Assembly: GCF_019884725.1 (NCBI RefSeq)
Contig: NZ_CP082322.1
Location: 1,054,001-1,118,000, forward strand
Length of the DNA: 64,000 nucleotides
From: Leucobacter tenebrionis
Lineage (GTDB): Bacteria > Actinomycetota > Actinomycetes > Actinomycetales > Microbacteriaceae
Direction of reading: 5' to 3'
The position numbers and the translations under genes were made by a program. The notes below the pieces were generated by a model. It was given only the letters and a program-made list of their open reading frames with translations, searched no databases and was not told the origin of the DNA. Shown here one piece after another: positions 46,733 to 56,054 of this stretch; position 1 is the first letter of the stretch; every line of letters begins with the position of its first letter.

Positions 46733-49700
46733 CGCTCCCCCTCTTCGTGCTGCGGCTCGTCCCCAGCGTACTCGCGACCACCGGCATCGTCGGCGTGCCG
46801 CATGCCGGTGTCGATCGTCACTCCGGCGCGCCGCCGGTACCGCTCGACGAGCTCGAGCAGCTCCTCGCCGCGCGGTCGCCGCCCCGGGATGATGGCGCAG
46901 GATCCCGCCTTCGACTCCTGGATCAGCACGTTCGGATCCATCACGACGCCCAGCAGATCGTTCGCGGAGTCGCCGCTCACCACCGCATCGCCGCCCACGC
47001 CCCAGTGGTAGGGCAGGCCGATCTGATGCACCGTGCGCCCGCCCGCGCGCAGCGGCTTCACCCGGTCGGTCACGAGCACCTTCGCCTCGATCGCGGAGCG
47101 CGGCGAGATGATGGTCGCCCAGCCGTAGGGTTCGAGGCCGCACTCCTCGGCGAGCTCGCGAGACACCTCGCAGAACATCTCGGGCTGCAGCTCCGCGAGA
47201 TACGGCAGCCACCGGCTCATCCCGCCCGCGGTGTGGTGCTCCGTGAGCCGGTAGGTGGTGAACATGTACGGGTAGACGCCGGCCCCGCGCTCGTCGTCGC
47301 TCGGGGCACTGAGGTTGTCCTCGCGCGCCATGGTCACGCGCGCCGGCGAGCGCTGCTGCCCGTAGACGGGGTTCGCGACGGGTGACTCCTGCGGCTCGTA
47401 GTGCGCGGGCAGCGGGCCGTCGACGAGGCCCTTCGGCGCGTACAGCCAGCCCTTGCCGTCGGACTGCATGATGAAGGCGTCGGTGCCCGAGAGCGCCTCC
47501 GGTCCGCCCGCCTCGGGCGCGGGCTGCGTGCCGGGCGCGAGGGTGGCCGGGAAGTCGGGGACGTCGTCGCCGATCCAGCGCCCCTGGGCCTCATCCCACC
47601 AGACGTACTTCTTGCGCTCGCTCCACGGGCGCCCCTCGGGATCGGCCGACGCCCGGTTGTAGAGCACCCGCCGGTTGGCCGGCCACACCCAGCCCCAGTC
47701 CGGGTTCACCGCCGACTGCTCGTCGCGCGAGGGCCGCAGCGCCGCGTGATTCACTCCGTCGGCGTAGACGCCCGTGTAGATCCAGCATCCGCCCTCGGTC
47801 GACCCGTCGGCGCGCATCTCGGTGTACGACGAGAGCGGCTGCCCGGCCCGCTCCCCCGTGCGGAAGCGCCCGTTGATCTCCGCGAGCACTGCCTCGGGAT
47901 CGGGGTTGCCGTGCTCATCGAGCGGATAGTCCCAGGTGAGGTCGAGCAGCGGACGATCGCGCGGGTCCGTGGAGCCCGCGAGACGCTCCCGGATCCTGAC
48001 CCCCAGCTCGTAGAAGAAGTCGAGCTCGCTCTGCGCCTGGCCCGGCGGCTGCACCGCCTGGTGCCGCCACTGCACCATGCGCTGCGTCTGGGTGAAGGTG
48101 CCCGACTTCTCGACGTGGTTCGCGGCGGGCATGAAGAACACCTCGGTCGCGATGTCTTCCGTGCGCAGTTCACCCGACTCGATCTCGGGTCCGTCCTTCC
48201 ACCAGGTCGCCGACTCGATCATTGCGAAATCGCGCACCACGAGCCACTTGAGATGCGACATGCCGAGCCGCTGCATGCGGCCGTGCGCCGAACCCACGGC
48301 CGGGTTCTGCCCGAAGACGAAGTAGCCGTCGATCTCGTCCGCGAGCATCTTCGCGACGGTCTGGTAGGTGCCGTGCGGTCCGGTGAGGCGCGGCAGGTAG
48401 TCGTACGCCCAGTCGTTGTCCTCGCGCGCGGCGTCGCCCCACCACGCCTTCAGCAGACTGACCGTGTAGGCGTCGGCGTTCGCCCAGTACCCCTTCTGGT
48501 CGGGGGATGCGATGCCGGCGAGGTAGTCCTGCAGCGTCTCGGCGGTCGACGTCGGCATCGGCAGGTAGCCCGGCAGCAGGTTGAACAGCGTCGGGATGTC
48601 GGTGGAGCCCTGGATGCTCGCGTGGCCGCGCAGCGCCATGATCCCGCCGCCCGGCCGCCCGATGTTGCCGAGCAGCAGCTGCAGGATCGCCGAGGTGCGG
48701 ATGAACTGGGCGCCCATGGTGTGCTGGGTCCATCCCACCGCGTAGGCGAAGCAGGTGGTGCGGTCGCGCCCGGAGTTCTCGGTGATCGTGCGCGCGAGGT
48801 AGGCGAAGTCCTCCTCGGAGATGCCGCAGACCTCGCGCACCATCTCGGGCGTGTAGCGCGAGTAGTGGCGCTTCAGGATCTGGAAGACCGTGTGCGGATC
48901 CTGCAGCGTCTCGTCCGTGAGGTAGCGATTGCCCGCCGCCGGCCCGCCGCTGCCGTACTGGTGGCCGGACCCGTGCATCTCCTGGAGCTCATCGGCCCCC
49001 TCGGCGTCCTTCGCCTCGTCCCGCTTCTGCGCGCCGGTCCGCTTGTACGCCCAGCTCGAGGGGTCGTACGTGCCGGTCTCGGCGTCGTACCCCGAGAACA
49101 GCCCGTCGAGATCCTCGGTGTCGCGGAACTCCTCGCTCACGATCGTCGCCGCGTTCGTGTAGGCGAGCACGTACTCCTTGAACCACAGGTCGTTCTCGAT
49201 GACGTGGTTGATGAGCGCGCCGAGCAGCACGATGTCGGAGCCGGCCCGGATCGGGACGTGCTTGTCGGCCACCGCGGAGGTGCGGGTGAACCGAGGATCG
49301 ATGTGGATGATCTTCGCGCCGCGCGCCTTCGCCTCCGAGACCCACTGGAACCCGACGGGGTGGCACTCGGCCATGTTGGATCCCTGGATCACGATGCAAT
49401 CCGCATTGGCCATGTCCTGCAGCGGTTGTGTCGCGCCGCCTCGGCCGAACGAGGCTCCCAGACTGGGAACCGTGGCGGAGTGTCAGATGCGGGCCTGGTT
49501 CTCGATCTGGATCGCACCCGCCGCGGTGAACAGCTTCTTGATGAGGTAGTTCTCCTCGTTGTCGAGCGTCGCGCCGCCGAGCGCCGCGATGCCCATGGTG
49601 CGCCGCACCGGGCGGCCGTGCTCGTCGTGATCCTGCCACCACTTCTTGCGCGCCTCGATGAAGCGCTCGGCGATCATGTCGATCGCGGTGCTGAGCGACA

Positions 49701-50049
49701 GCTTCTGCCACTCGGTCGCGTACGGGGCTCGGTAGAGGATCTCGGTCTGCCGCGATGCCGAATTGACGAGCTGCTCGCTCGCCGAGCCCTTGGGGCACAG
49801 CCGGCCGCGCGAGATCGGGGAATCGGGATCGCCCTCGATCTGCACCACCCGCTCGTCTTTGACGAACACCTTCTGGCCGCACCCCACCGCGCAATAGGGG
49901 CAGACGCTCTGGACGACCCTGTCGGCAGTCGAGGTGCGCGGCGCGATCTCGCGGGTCTTGCGCGACATGACCGAGTCGCCTCGCCCGAACCGGTCGGGAG
50001 AGGCGAATTGCCGGAACACCGGCCACTCGAGCGGGCTGAAACGCGCCAT
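46729..50049 (-). CDS. fdhA: Formate dehydrogenase catalytic subunit, selenocysteine-containing (UGA readthrough)
   Basis: 1106-residue molybdopterin (bis-MGD) enzyme oxidising formate to CO2. N-terminal [4Fe-4S] ligands Cys50, Cys53, Cys57 and Cys85 (SVCPYCAVGCG, RLCPKGSAS). The gene has an in-frame UGA at 49483-49485 (residue 189) in ENQARI-U-HSATVPSLGASFGRGG, exactly the active-site Sec context of E. coli FdnG/FdoG; the frame then continues uninterrupted to 46729. A SECIS-like hairpin follows. Automatic callers would split it into a 188-residue and an 894-residue gene. ATG 50049 follows a leaderless -10. There is no Tat twin-arginine signal, so the enzyme should face the cytoplasm. Confidence 0.96.
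49453..49471 (-). promoter_or_regulatory. SECIS-like hairpin of fdhA
   Basis: On the minus strand GGTTCCC (49471-49465) pairs with GGGAGCC (49459-49453) including one G-U, closing a five-base loop AGUCU at 49464-49460. The loop begins 18 nt after the UGA. From memory the E. coli fdnG SECIS has a similar AGUCU apical loop. It binds SelB. Confidence 0.85.
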
Positions 50050-50055
50050 GCCCCA

Positions 50056-50061
50056 ACCCTA
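50056..50061 (-). promoter_or_regulatory. -10 element TAGGGT for fdhA, overlapping the fdhD stop
   Basis: TAGGGT ends 6 nt before ATG 50049. Its first three bases are the TAG stop codon of fdhD (50059-50061), so translation end and promoter share the same bases. Confidence 0.6.
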
Positions 50062-50919
50062 GCCGATGGGCGAGGGGTCATCCAGAGTCGAGGACCCCGG
50101 ATCCAGGCGATCCTCCCGGCTGTAGACCACCATCGAGGGGCCGCGCAGGAACCCGACCAGCGTGAGCCCCGCCTCGGCGGCGAGCTCCGCGGCGAGCGAC
50201 GACGGCGCCGAGACGGCCGCGAGCATCGGGATCCCCGCCATGAGCGCCTTCTGCGTGAGCTCGAAGCTCGCCCGCCCCGACACCATGAGCACGCAGCCCC
50301 GAGCCGGGAGGCGATCGTGCTGCAGCGCCCAGCCGACGACCTTGTCGACGGCGTTGTGCCGACCCACGTCCTCGCGCAGCACCAGCATCTCCCCCGTAGC
50401 GCCGTCGAACAGCGCGGCCGCGTGCAAACCCCCAGTGCGCTCGAACACGGCCTGCCCCGCCCGCAGCGCGTCGGGGAACCCGGCGAGCAGTTCGGGGTCG
50501 AGCCGCAGCAGATCCTCGTCCACCCGGTAGCGCGAGACCGTCGAGACCGCGTCGATGCTCGCCTTGCCGCACACCCCGCACGAGCTCGTCGTGTAGAAGT
50601 TGCGCTCGACGCTCGGATCGGGCGGCGCGACACCGGGCGCGAGCGCGACATCGAGCACGTTGTAGGTGTTCTCCTCGCCGTCGGAGGCGCAGTGGATCGC
50701 GGCGGCGAGATGCTCGGATCGGTGGATCACTCCCTCCGAGACGAGGAAGCCGGCCGCGAGCTCGACGTCGCTGCCCGGCGTGCGCATGGTGACGGTGAGG
50801 GCTCTGCCGCCGACCCTGATCTCGAGCGGCTCCTCGACCGCGAGGAAGTCGGCGCGGCGGCGCGGGGCCTCGCCGACGGTGACGCGGGTGACTCGGCGGC
50901 GGGCGGCGATGCGTGACAT
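50059..50919 (-). CDS. fdhD: Formate dehydrogenase accessory sulfurtransferase
   Basis: 286-residue FdhD, which transfers sulfur from a cysteine desulfurase to the Mo centre of formate dehydrogenase. The functional CxxC is in [28 protein letters not shown] and [14 protein letters not shown] are conserved. ATG 50919 ([13 protein letters not shown]); GGAGG is only one base from ATG, too close to work as a normal site, and TTCAAT 6 nt before the ATG suggests a leaderless start. A longer in-frame start at 50967 is less likely. Confidence 0.93.
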   Translation of the reverse strand: MSRIAARRRVTRVTVGEAPRRRADFLAVEEPLEIRVGGRALTVTMRTPGSDVELAAGFLVSEGVIHRSEHLAAAIHCASDGEENTYNVLDVALAPGVAPPDPSVERNFYTTSSCGVCGKASIDAVSTVSRYRVDEDLLRLDPELLAGFPDALRAGQAVFERTGGLHAAALFDGATGEMLVLREDVGRHNAVDKVVGWALQHDRLPARGCVLMVSGRASFELTQKALMAGIPMLAAVSAPSSLAAELAAEAGLTLVGFLRGPSMVVYSREDRLDPGSSTLDDPSPIG

Positions 50920-50978
50920 ACCTCCATTGAACCCCACGGTCTTCGCTCTCGCGGCCTTCGCGCTCACGGACTCCGAAA

Positions 50979-51036
50979 CGCGGAGTCTCGAACTGCTGGC
51001 ACCTCAGGGCCAGAAGCAGCAGTTTGGGACTCCGCG
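50979..51036. repeat. 20-bp inverted repeat between divergent fdhD and moeA
   Basis: Arms 50979-50998 and 51017-51036 pair with two mismatches; arm begins CGCGGAGTC and ends AACTGCTG. A close relative with 23-bp perfect arms lies at 56055-56116. Confidence 0.9.
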
Positions 51037-51057
51037 ATCCCGGCGGCGGGCGGCGGG

Positions 51058-51063
51058 TAGGAT
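51058..51063 (+). promoter_or_regulatory. -10 element TAGGAT for the second moeA, leaderless
   Basis: TAGGAT ends 7 nt before the ATG at 51071. Confidence 0.6.
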
Positions 51064-51070
51064 CAGCCCC

Positions 51071-52411
51071 ATGCGTGTGTCGGCTGCGGAGTGGCGGGAA
51101 TGGATCCTCGCCGGCATCGGGCGCCTCGGCACGGTCGTGCTCCCCGTCGAGCGGGCCCACGGGCGCACGCTCGTCGAGGACGTGCGATCCGCCCACGACC
51201 TGCCGCTCTGGGACAACTCCGCGATGGACGGCTACGCACTGCGCGCCCCCGACACCGCCGGCGCGACGCCGCAGCAGCCGGTCGGGCTCGTCGTGACAGG
51301 CGAGGTGCTCGCGGGGAGCGCCGCCGATCCGGCTGTCGCTCCGGGCACCGCCGTGCGGATCATGACGGGAGCCCCGGTTCCCTCCGGCGCCGACGCCGTC
51401 GTACCCGTCGAGCTCGTCTCGGGGCCGGAGGCCGATCGACTCGAAGCCGCCGACACCGCGCATGAGGCTGAGCTCTGGGGTCGCACCGAGATCCGCCTCG
51501 ATGCGCCGGTGCGGGCGGGGGCGAACATCCGCCGCCGGGGCGAGGACCTGAGCGCGGGATCGCCCGTCGCCCGCGGGGGTGACGCGCTCACTGCCGCGCG
51601 GCTCTCGGCGCTCGCCGCTGCCGGCGTGGCCGAGGTGCGGGTGAGCGAGATCCCCCGGGTCGCCGTGCTCGTGACGGGTGCCGAGCTGCGCCCGCCCGGT
51701 GCACCGCTCGCCCGGGGTCAGATCGCCGAATCGAACTCGCTGCTCGTCGCGGGCCTGCTGCGCGAGAGCGGCATCGAGCCGGTCGCGGTGCGGCGATGCT
51801 CCGACGACGCCGACGCCGTGCGTGAGCAGCTCCGCGACCTCGCGCGCGACTGCGACGCGATCATCACCACGGGCGGCGTCGGACCCGGCAGCCACGACGT
51901 GGTGCGCCTCGCGGTGCGGTCGGAGCCCGGCGTGCGCGCCGCGAGGGTCGCGGTCCGCCCCGGTCAGCCGCAGTGCGCCGGCCGCCTCTCCTCGGGCGCC
52001 TGGCTGTTCGCCCTGCCGGGAAATCCCGTGAGCGCGGCCACGAGCTTCGAGGTGTTCGTGCGCCCGGCACTGCTCGCCTGGCAGGGGCGCGCCGATCCGC
52101 TCCCCCGGCTGATCCCGGCGGTGGCGGCGGTCGGGTGGCGCGGGGCTCGGGGTCGCCTGCAGCTCATGCCCGTGACGCTCGAAGCCGGAGCGAACGCCGC
52201 CGATGATCCGGGAGACCCCGGCGCGCCGGGCGACGACCGCGATGCCGCGGCGGCGCCGGCGCTCCTGTGCCGTCCCGCCGTCGACCCCCGCGGAGTCTCC
52301 CACGCCGTCGGCGGGCACGGCGCGGTACAGGCCTACGCCGTGGTGGACGAGGATCGCGGGGACGTCGCCGCGGGCGATCCCGTCGGCCTCCTCATGGTGG
52401 GGCCGCGATGA
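51071..52411 (+). CDS. moeA: Molybdopterin molybdenumtransferase (second MoeA)
   Basis: 446-residue MoeA paralogue: LPLWDNSAMDGYALRAPD, VRIMTGAPVPSGADAVVP, TTGGVGPGSHDVV and FALPGNPVSAATSFEVF. It is clearly diverged from the first copy at 30 kb and lacks that copy's acidic insert. Paired with mobA (ATGA overlap) and opposite fdhD, so it may serve bis-MGD synthesis for formate dehydrogenase. An Asp/Gly/Ala-rich stretch near residue 380 interrupts the C-terminal domain. Confidence 0.92.
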   Translation: MRVSAAEWREWILAGIGRLGTVVLPVERAHGRTLVEDVRSAHDLPLWDNSAMDGYALRAPDTAGATPQQPVGLVVTGEVLAGSAADPAVAPGTAVRIMTGAPVPSGADAVVPVELVSGPEADRLEAADTAHEAELWGRTEIRLDAPVRAGANIRRRGEDLSAGSPVARGGDALTAARLSALAAAGVAEVRVSEIPRVAVLVTGAELRPPGAPLARGQIAESNSLLVAGLLRESGIEPVAVRRCSDDADAVREQLRDLARDCDAIITTGGVGPGSHDVVRLAVRSEPGVRAARVAVRPGQPQCAGRLSSGAWLFALPGNPVSAATSFEVFVRPALLAWQGRADPLPRLIPAVAAVGWRGARGRLQLMPVTLEAGANAADDPGDPGAPGDDRDAAAAPALLCRPAVDPRGVSHAVGGHGAVQAYAVVDEDRGDVAAGDPVGLLMVGPR

Positions 52412-53124
52412 ACCGAGCGCCCCTCGATGCGATCGTGCTGGCCGGTGGGCGGGGAAGCCGCCTGGGCGGCGTCGACAAGGGTGCTCTGCTGCTGCGCGAC
52501 GAGCGGCTCATCGATCGCGTCGTCGACGCGGTGCGAGGGATCGGGATCGAGCGCATCGTCGTGGTCGGCTCACTGAGCGCTGCACCGCCCGGCACCGTCT
52601 CCGTGCGGGAGGATCCGCCGTTCTCCGGCCCGCTCGCAGCGCTCGCCGAGGGTCTCGACGCGCTCGACACCCGCTTCGGGGCGGAGACCGGCGCCTCCGA
52701 GTGGGTATTGCTGCTCGCCTGCGACCTCGAGCACCCGGCGGCAGTGTGCGACGCGCTCGCCGTCGAGTTCGCGCGGCTGCCGCGCAACGGCACGCCGCGC
52801 GATAGCGCGCACGGCGGCGGTCCGCACGAGAATGCGCCGCGCGACGGTGCCCGGGGCAGCGACCGGCTCGGCGGCGAGCGCTGGGACGGCGTACTGCTCG
52901 AGGATCCCGATGGCCGTCCCCAGTGGCTCGCCGGGATCTACCGCGCCTCGTCCCTGCGCGCCGGCCTCGGAGCCGCGGGCTCCCTCGACGACCGGCCGCT
53001 GCGACTCGCCTTCTCCGGGGCCCGGCTGATCCGGCTCCCCGCCCCGAGCGATACGATCGCCGACATCGACACCCCGGAAGATCTCGCGCGCGCCAGGCGC
53101 GCCGCAGCGAAGGAGCGACCATGA
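52408..53124 (+). CDS. mobA: Molybdenum cofactor guanylyltransferase
   Basis: 238-residue nucleotidyltransferase that adds GMP to Mo-molybdopterin to form MGD. Motif DAIVLAGGRGSRLGGVDKGAL for GTP binding, REDPPFSGPLAALAEGL, LLACDLEHP (metal Asp) and DIDTPEDLARA. ATG 52408 overlaps moeA by ATGA. Between residues about 130 and 155 a Gly/Arg/Asp-rich loop is longer than usual. Confidence 0.88.
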   Translation: MNRAPLDAIVLAGGRGSRLGGVDKGALLLRDERLIDRVVDAVRGIGIERIVVVGSLSAAPPGTVSVREDPPFSGPLAALAEGLDALDTRFGAETGASEWVLLLACDLEHPAAVCDALAVEFARLPRNGTPRDSAHGGGPHENAPRDGARGSDRLGGERWDGVLLEDPDGRPQWLAGIYRASSLRAGLGAAGSLDDRPLRLAFSGARLIRLPAPSDTIADIDTPEDLARARRAAAKERP

Positions 53125-53408
53125 GCAACTCCCGCCACCTGCCGCCCGAGGCCCTCGACGACTGGCTCGCTGCGGCGGCTGCGCGCCTCGGCCTCGATCC
53201 CGGCGATATCGACATCGCGACCGTGCTGAACGTCGCCCGCGACGTGGCTCACGGGGTTGCCCGACCGGCGGCCCCGCTCAGCACCTTCCTGCTCGGCGTC
53301 GCCATGGGGCGCGCGACCGCTGCCGGCGAGGACGCCTCATCGGCGCTCGCGGCACGGGCGGCGGCGATCACGGCGCTCGCCGAGGGCTGGGACGGGGGCG
53401 CCGGCTGA
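53121..53408 (+). CDS. DUF6457-type small protein
   Basis: 95-residue acidic protein of the kind often found after mobA in actinobacteria (DUF6457): LDDWLAAAAARLGLDPGDID, VARDVAHGVARPAAPLSTFLLG. Function unknown; its ATGA coupling to mobA and conservation of the pair suggest a helper role in cofactor assembly or insertion. AAGGAG precedes the ATG. Confidence 0.72.
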   Translation: MSNSRHLPPEALDDWLAAAAARLGLDPGDIDIATVLNVARDVAHGVARPAAPLSTFLLGVAMGRATAAGEDASSALAARAAAITALAEGWDGGAG

Positions 53409-53427
53409 TCCGCCCCGAGCCCGTCGG

Positions 53428-54687
53428 CTAGCCCCGCTGCCCGGCGGTGAGCACGGCGATGGCCTCCGCGCGCGAGTCCGCCCCCAGCTGGCGCAGGATG
53501 CGCGAGACGTGGAACTTGACCGTGTTCTCGCTGATCCGCAGTTCGTCGGCGATGGCGCGGTTGCGATAGCCCGCGACCATGAGCGCCGCGACCTGCACTT
53601 CCCGAGGTCGCATGCCGGCCATGGCCGATGAGGCCGGGTGCGTGCGGGGCGGATCGAGCGGCAGGGTGACATTGATCCGCGTGCCCCAGCCGGGCGTCGT
53701 GTCGACGGTCACGGTGCCGTTCAGCGACCAGATCCGCTCTCTGATCTTGCCCAGCAGCGTCTTCGCCGCCGCGGCCGAGCCCGGCCCGTCGTCCTGCATG
53801 CGGATGAGCAGGTTCGTGCCGTCGCAGTCCCAGTGGATGCGGATGTGGTTCACCTCCTCCCCCTCCACGAGGGTGAGGACGGCCCGGTACACGAGGGCGC
53901 GGGCGCCGAGCGACACTTCGCCCGGCAGCGGCCGCCCGTCGGCCGGCGGATCCGCGAACTGCAGTTTGACCGGCGAGTAGCGCGAGATCGCGCGCAGATC
54001 CTCCTTCAGACGCTCGAACGAGACGGTCACCGACTCCTCGGTCAGGGTGCGCACCTGCTCGACGGTGCTCGACATCCTGGAGAGCGCCGCGACGGCTCGG
54101 CTGAGGGCTTCGGCTCGGGCCTGCGCGTCATTGAGCCGCTTCGAGCGCAGCGCCGCGAGCACCGACTCCATGGCCGCGGCGTACTCGTCCTCGAGCTCGG
54201 TCAGCGCCTTCAGCCGCGTCCCCGCGATCGCCCGAGCGTGCTGCAGGTAGTCGGGTTTCGCCTCGTCGGCCCGCTCCTGCACGTGCTGCGCCACGATGTC
54301 CCAGACGGCGAGCAGCAGCTGCGCCTGCGTCTCAGCTCCGCTACCCGGACCGGCGACCACCAGCAGGGCACCGTTGCGCGACAGCAGCTGCAGCGTACGG
54401 TGCTCCGAGCCCGCGATCTCCAGCGTCTCGCTCCGCATCCCGCCGGACGCCTCGAGCCGCTTCCGCAGGCGCTCCAGCTCGAGTCCCCGCATCCGACGCA
54501 CGAACACCGGATCGCCGGCGCCCTGTACTCGTCCGCCTCCGACATCGGCCGCGAGCATCACGAGGGCGGTGTGCGACACCAGCGGCGTGATCAGCTCCGA
54601 GAGGGCGGGAAGCATGAGTCGCAGAGGCGAGGCGAGCACATCCGAGAGGCCCCGCAGCAGGGCCTCGCGGGAGACTTCACTACACAT
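53428..54687 (-). CDS. LuxR-type regulator with histidine-kinase-like ATPase domain
   Basis: 419-residue protein: N-terminal sensor-like region (about 1-125), long helical segment (about 150-215), a GHKL/HATPase-like domain (DDGPGSAAAAKTLLGKIRERI, followed by WGTRINVTLPLD) and a C-terminal LuxR HTH (MRPREVQVAALMVAGYRNRA, ADELRISENTVKFHVSRILRQL). It reads like a sensor kinase catalytic half joined directly to a response-regulator output, with no receiver domain. No obvious conserved phosphorylatable His was found. It diverges from the formaldehyde dehydrogenase gene and probably controls it. ATG 54687, leaderless. Confidence 0.82.
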   Translation of the reverse strand: MCSEVSREALLRGLSDVLASPLRLMLPALSELITPLVSHTALVMLAADVGGGRVQGAGDPVFVRRMRGLELERLRKRLEASGGMRSETLEIAGSEHRTLQLLSRNGALLVVAGPGSGAETQAQLLLAVWDIVAQHVQERADEAKPDYLQHARAIAGTRLKALTELEDEYAAAMESVLAALRSKRLNDAQARAEALSRAVAALSRMSSTVEQVRTLTEESVTVSFERLKEDLRAISRYSPVKLQFADPPADGRPLPGEVSLGARALVYRAVLTLVEGEEVNHIRIHWDCDGTNLLIRMQDDGPGSAAAAKTLLGKIRERIWSLNGTVTVDTTPGWGTRINVTLPLDPPRTHPASSAMAGMRPREVQVAALMVAGYRNRAIADELRISENTVKFHVSRILRQLGADSRAEAIAVLTAGQRG

Positions 54688-54693
54688 GACATG

Positions 54694-54699
54694 AGCATA
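54694..54699 (-). promoter_or_regulatory. -10 element TATGCT for the LuxR-type gene, leaderless
   Basis: Complement of AGCATA; ends 6 nt before ATG 54687. Confidence 0.55.
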
Positions 54700-54817
54700 G
54701 TCTCGAACGCCTACCCGAAGGTATGGCTCCCCTCATCCTCGCGAGCAGTTGTGAGCCTCCCGGGAGCACGCGAGGCTGGGGCCAGGTCACCGTCGACCTC
54801 CGAAAGAAAGGACGCTG

Positions 54818-56035
54818 ATGTCAGGTAACAAAGCTGTTGCGTACAAGGGCCCAGGGGTCGTCGAGGTCATCGACACCGACTATCCGGAGTTCGAGTTGAA
54901 GGACGGGCCGGGCGTCAACCCGGCGAACGTCGGTCGCAAGGTGCCGCACGGCGCCATCCTGCGCACCGTCGCGACCAACATCTGCGGCTCCGACCAGCAC
55001 ATGGTGCGCGGCCGCACCACCGCTCCCGAGGGGCTCGTGCTCGGCCACGAGATCACTGGCGAGGTGGTGGAGGTCGGTCCCGACGTCGAGTTCATCAAGG
55101 TCGGCGACATCGTCTCCGTGCCGTTCAACATCGCCTGCGGTCGCTGTCGCAACTGCAAGGAGGGCAAGACCGGCATCTGTCTGAACGTCAACCCCGACCG
55201 GCCGGGCAGCGCCTACGGCTACGTAGACATGGGCGGATGGGTCGGCGGTCAGGCGGAGTACGTGCTCGTGCCCTACGCGGACTGGAACCTGCTGAAGTTC
55301 CCGGACCGCGATCAGGCGCTCGAGAAGATCCTCGATCTCACGATGCTCTCCGATATCTTCCCCACCGGCTTCCACGGCGCCTACAGCGCCGGCGTGAAAC
55401 CCGGTTCGACGGTGTACGTCGCGGGGGCCGGCCCGGTCGGCATCGCCGCCGCGGTCGGCGCGCAGCTGCTGGGCGCGGGTGTGGTGATCGTCGGAGATCT
55501 CAATGAGGATCGCCTCGCGCAGGCACGCTCGATCGGCTGCGAGACCGTCGACGTCTCGAAGGGCGACCCGCGTGATCAGATCGAGCAGATCCTCGGGGTG
55601 CCCGAGGTCGAGTGCGGAGTCGACGCGGTCGGCTTCGAAGCGCGCGGCCACGGATCCGACGCGAGTCACGAGGCGCCCGCGACCGTGCTCAACTCCCTGA
55701 TGGACATCACGGAGGCGGGCGGCGCCCTGGGCATCCCGGGCCTCTACGTGACCGGTGACCCGGGCGGCATCGACGAGGCCGCGAAGGTGGGATCGCTGTC
55801 GATCCGTCTCGGTCTCGGCTGGGCGAAGTCGCTGTCGTTCACCACGGGCCAGTGCCCGGTCATGAAGTACAACCGCCAGCTCATGCAGGCGATCCTGCAC
55901 GACAAGGTGCAGATCGCGAAGGCGGTCAACGCGACGCCGATCTCGCTCGACGACGCCCCGCGCGGCTACGCCGAGTTCGATCAGGGCGCCGCGAAGAAGT
56001 ATGTGCTGAACCCGAACGGCTACATCAAGTCGTAG
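54818..56035 (+). CDS. Formaldehyde dehydrogenase, glutathione-independent type
   Basis: 405-residue zinc-containing medium-chain dehydrogenase resembling the Pseudomonas putida NAD-dependent formaldehyde dehydrogenase/dismutase. Catalytic zinc Cys56 in ATNICGSDQHMVRG, the GHEITGEVVEVG block, structural zinc cysteines in CGRCRNCKEGKTGIC, and the NAD fold VYVAGAGPVGIAAAVGA. It oxidises formaldehyde to formate, which the neighbouring formate dehydrogenase could then oxidise. ATG 54818 with AAAGGA ahead. A 23-bp inverted repeat follows the stop. Confidence 0.9.
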   Translation: MSGNKAVAYKGPGVVEVIDTDYPEFELKDGPGVNPANVGRKVPHGAILRTVATNICGSDQHMVRGRTTAPEGLVLGHEITGEVVEVGPDVEFIKVGDIVSVPFNIACGRCRNCKEGKTGICLNVNPDRPGSAYGYVDMGGWVGGQAEYVLVPYADWNLLKFPDRDQALEKILDLTMLSDIFPTGFHGAYSAGVKPGSTVYVAGAGPVGIAAAVGAQLLGAGVVIVGDLNEDRLAQARSIGCETVDVSKGDPRDQIEQILGVPEVECGVDAVGFEARGHGSDASHEAPATVLNSLMDITEAGGALGIPGLYVTGDPGGIDEAAKVGSLSIRLGLGWAKSLSFTTGQCPVMKYNRQLMQAILHDKVQIAKAVNATPISLDDAPRGYAEFDQGAAKKYVLNPNGYIKS

Positions 56036-56054
56036 TCGCCGCGGCGACGACGCG

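Noticed and set aside
46729..49413. Separate 894-residue formate dehydrogenase gene, or fdhA as a pseudogene
   Set aside because: The in-frame UGA sits at the exact Sec position, a SECIS-like hairpin follows, and selA, selB, selC and selD are adjacent.
47401..50916. 1171-residue frame antisense to fdhA and fdhD
   Set aside because: Codon-bias shadow; both sense genes are certain.
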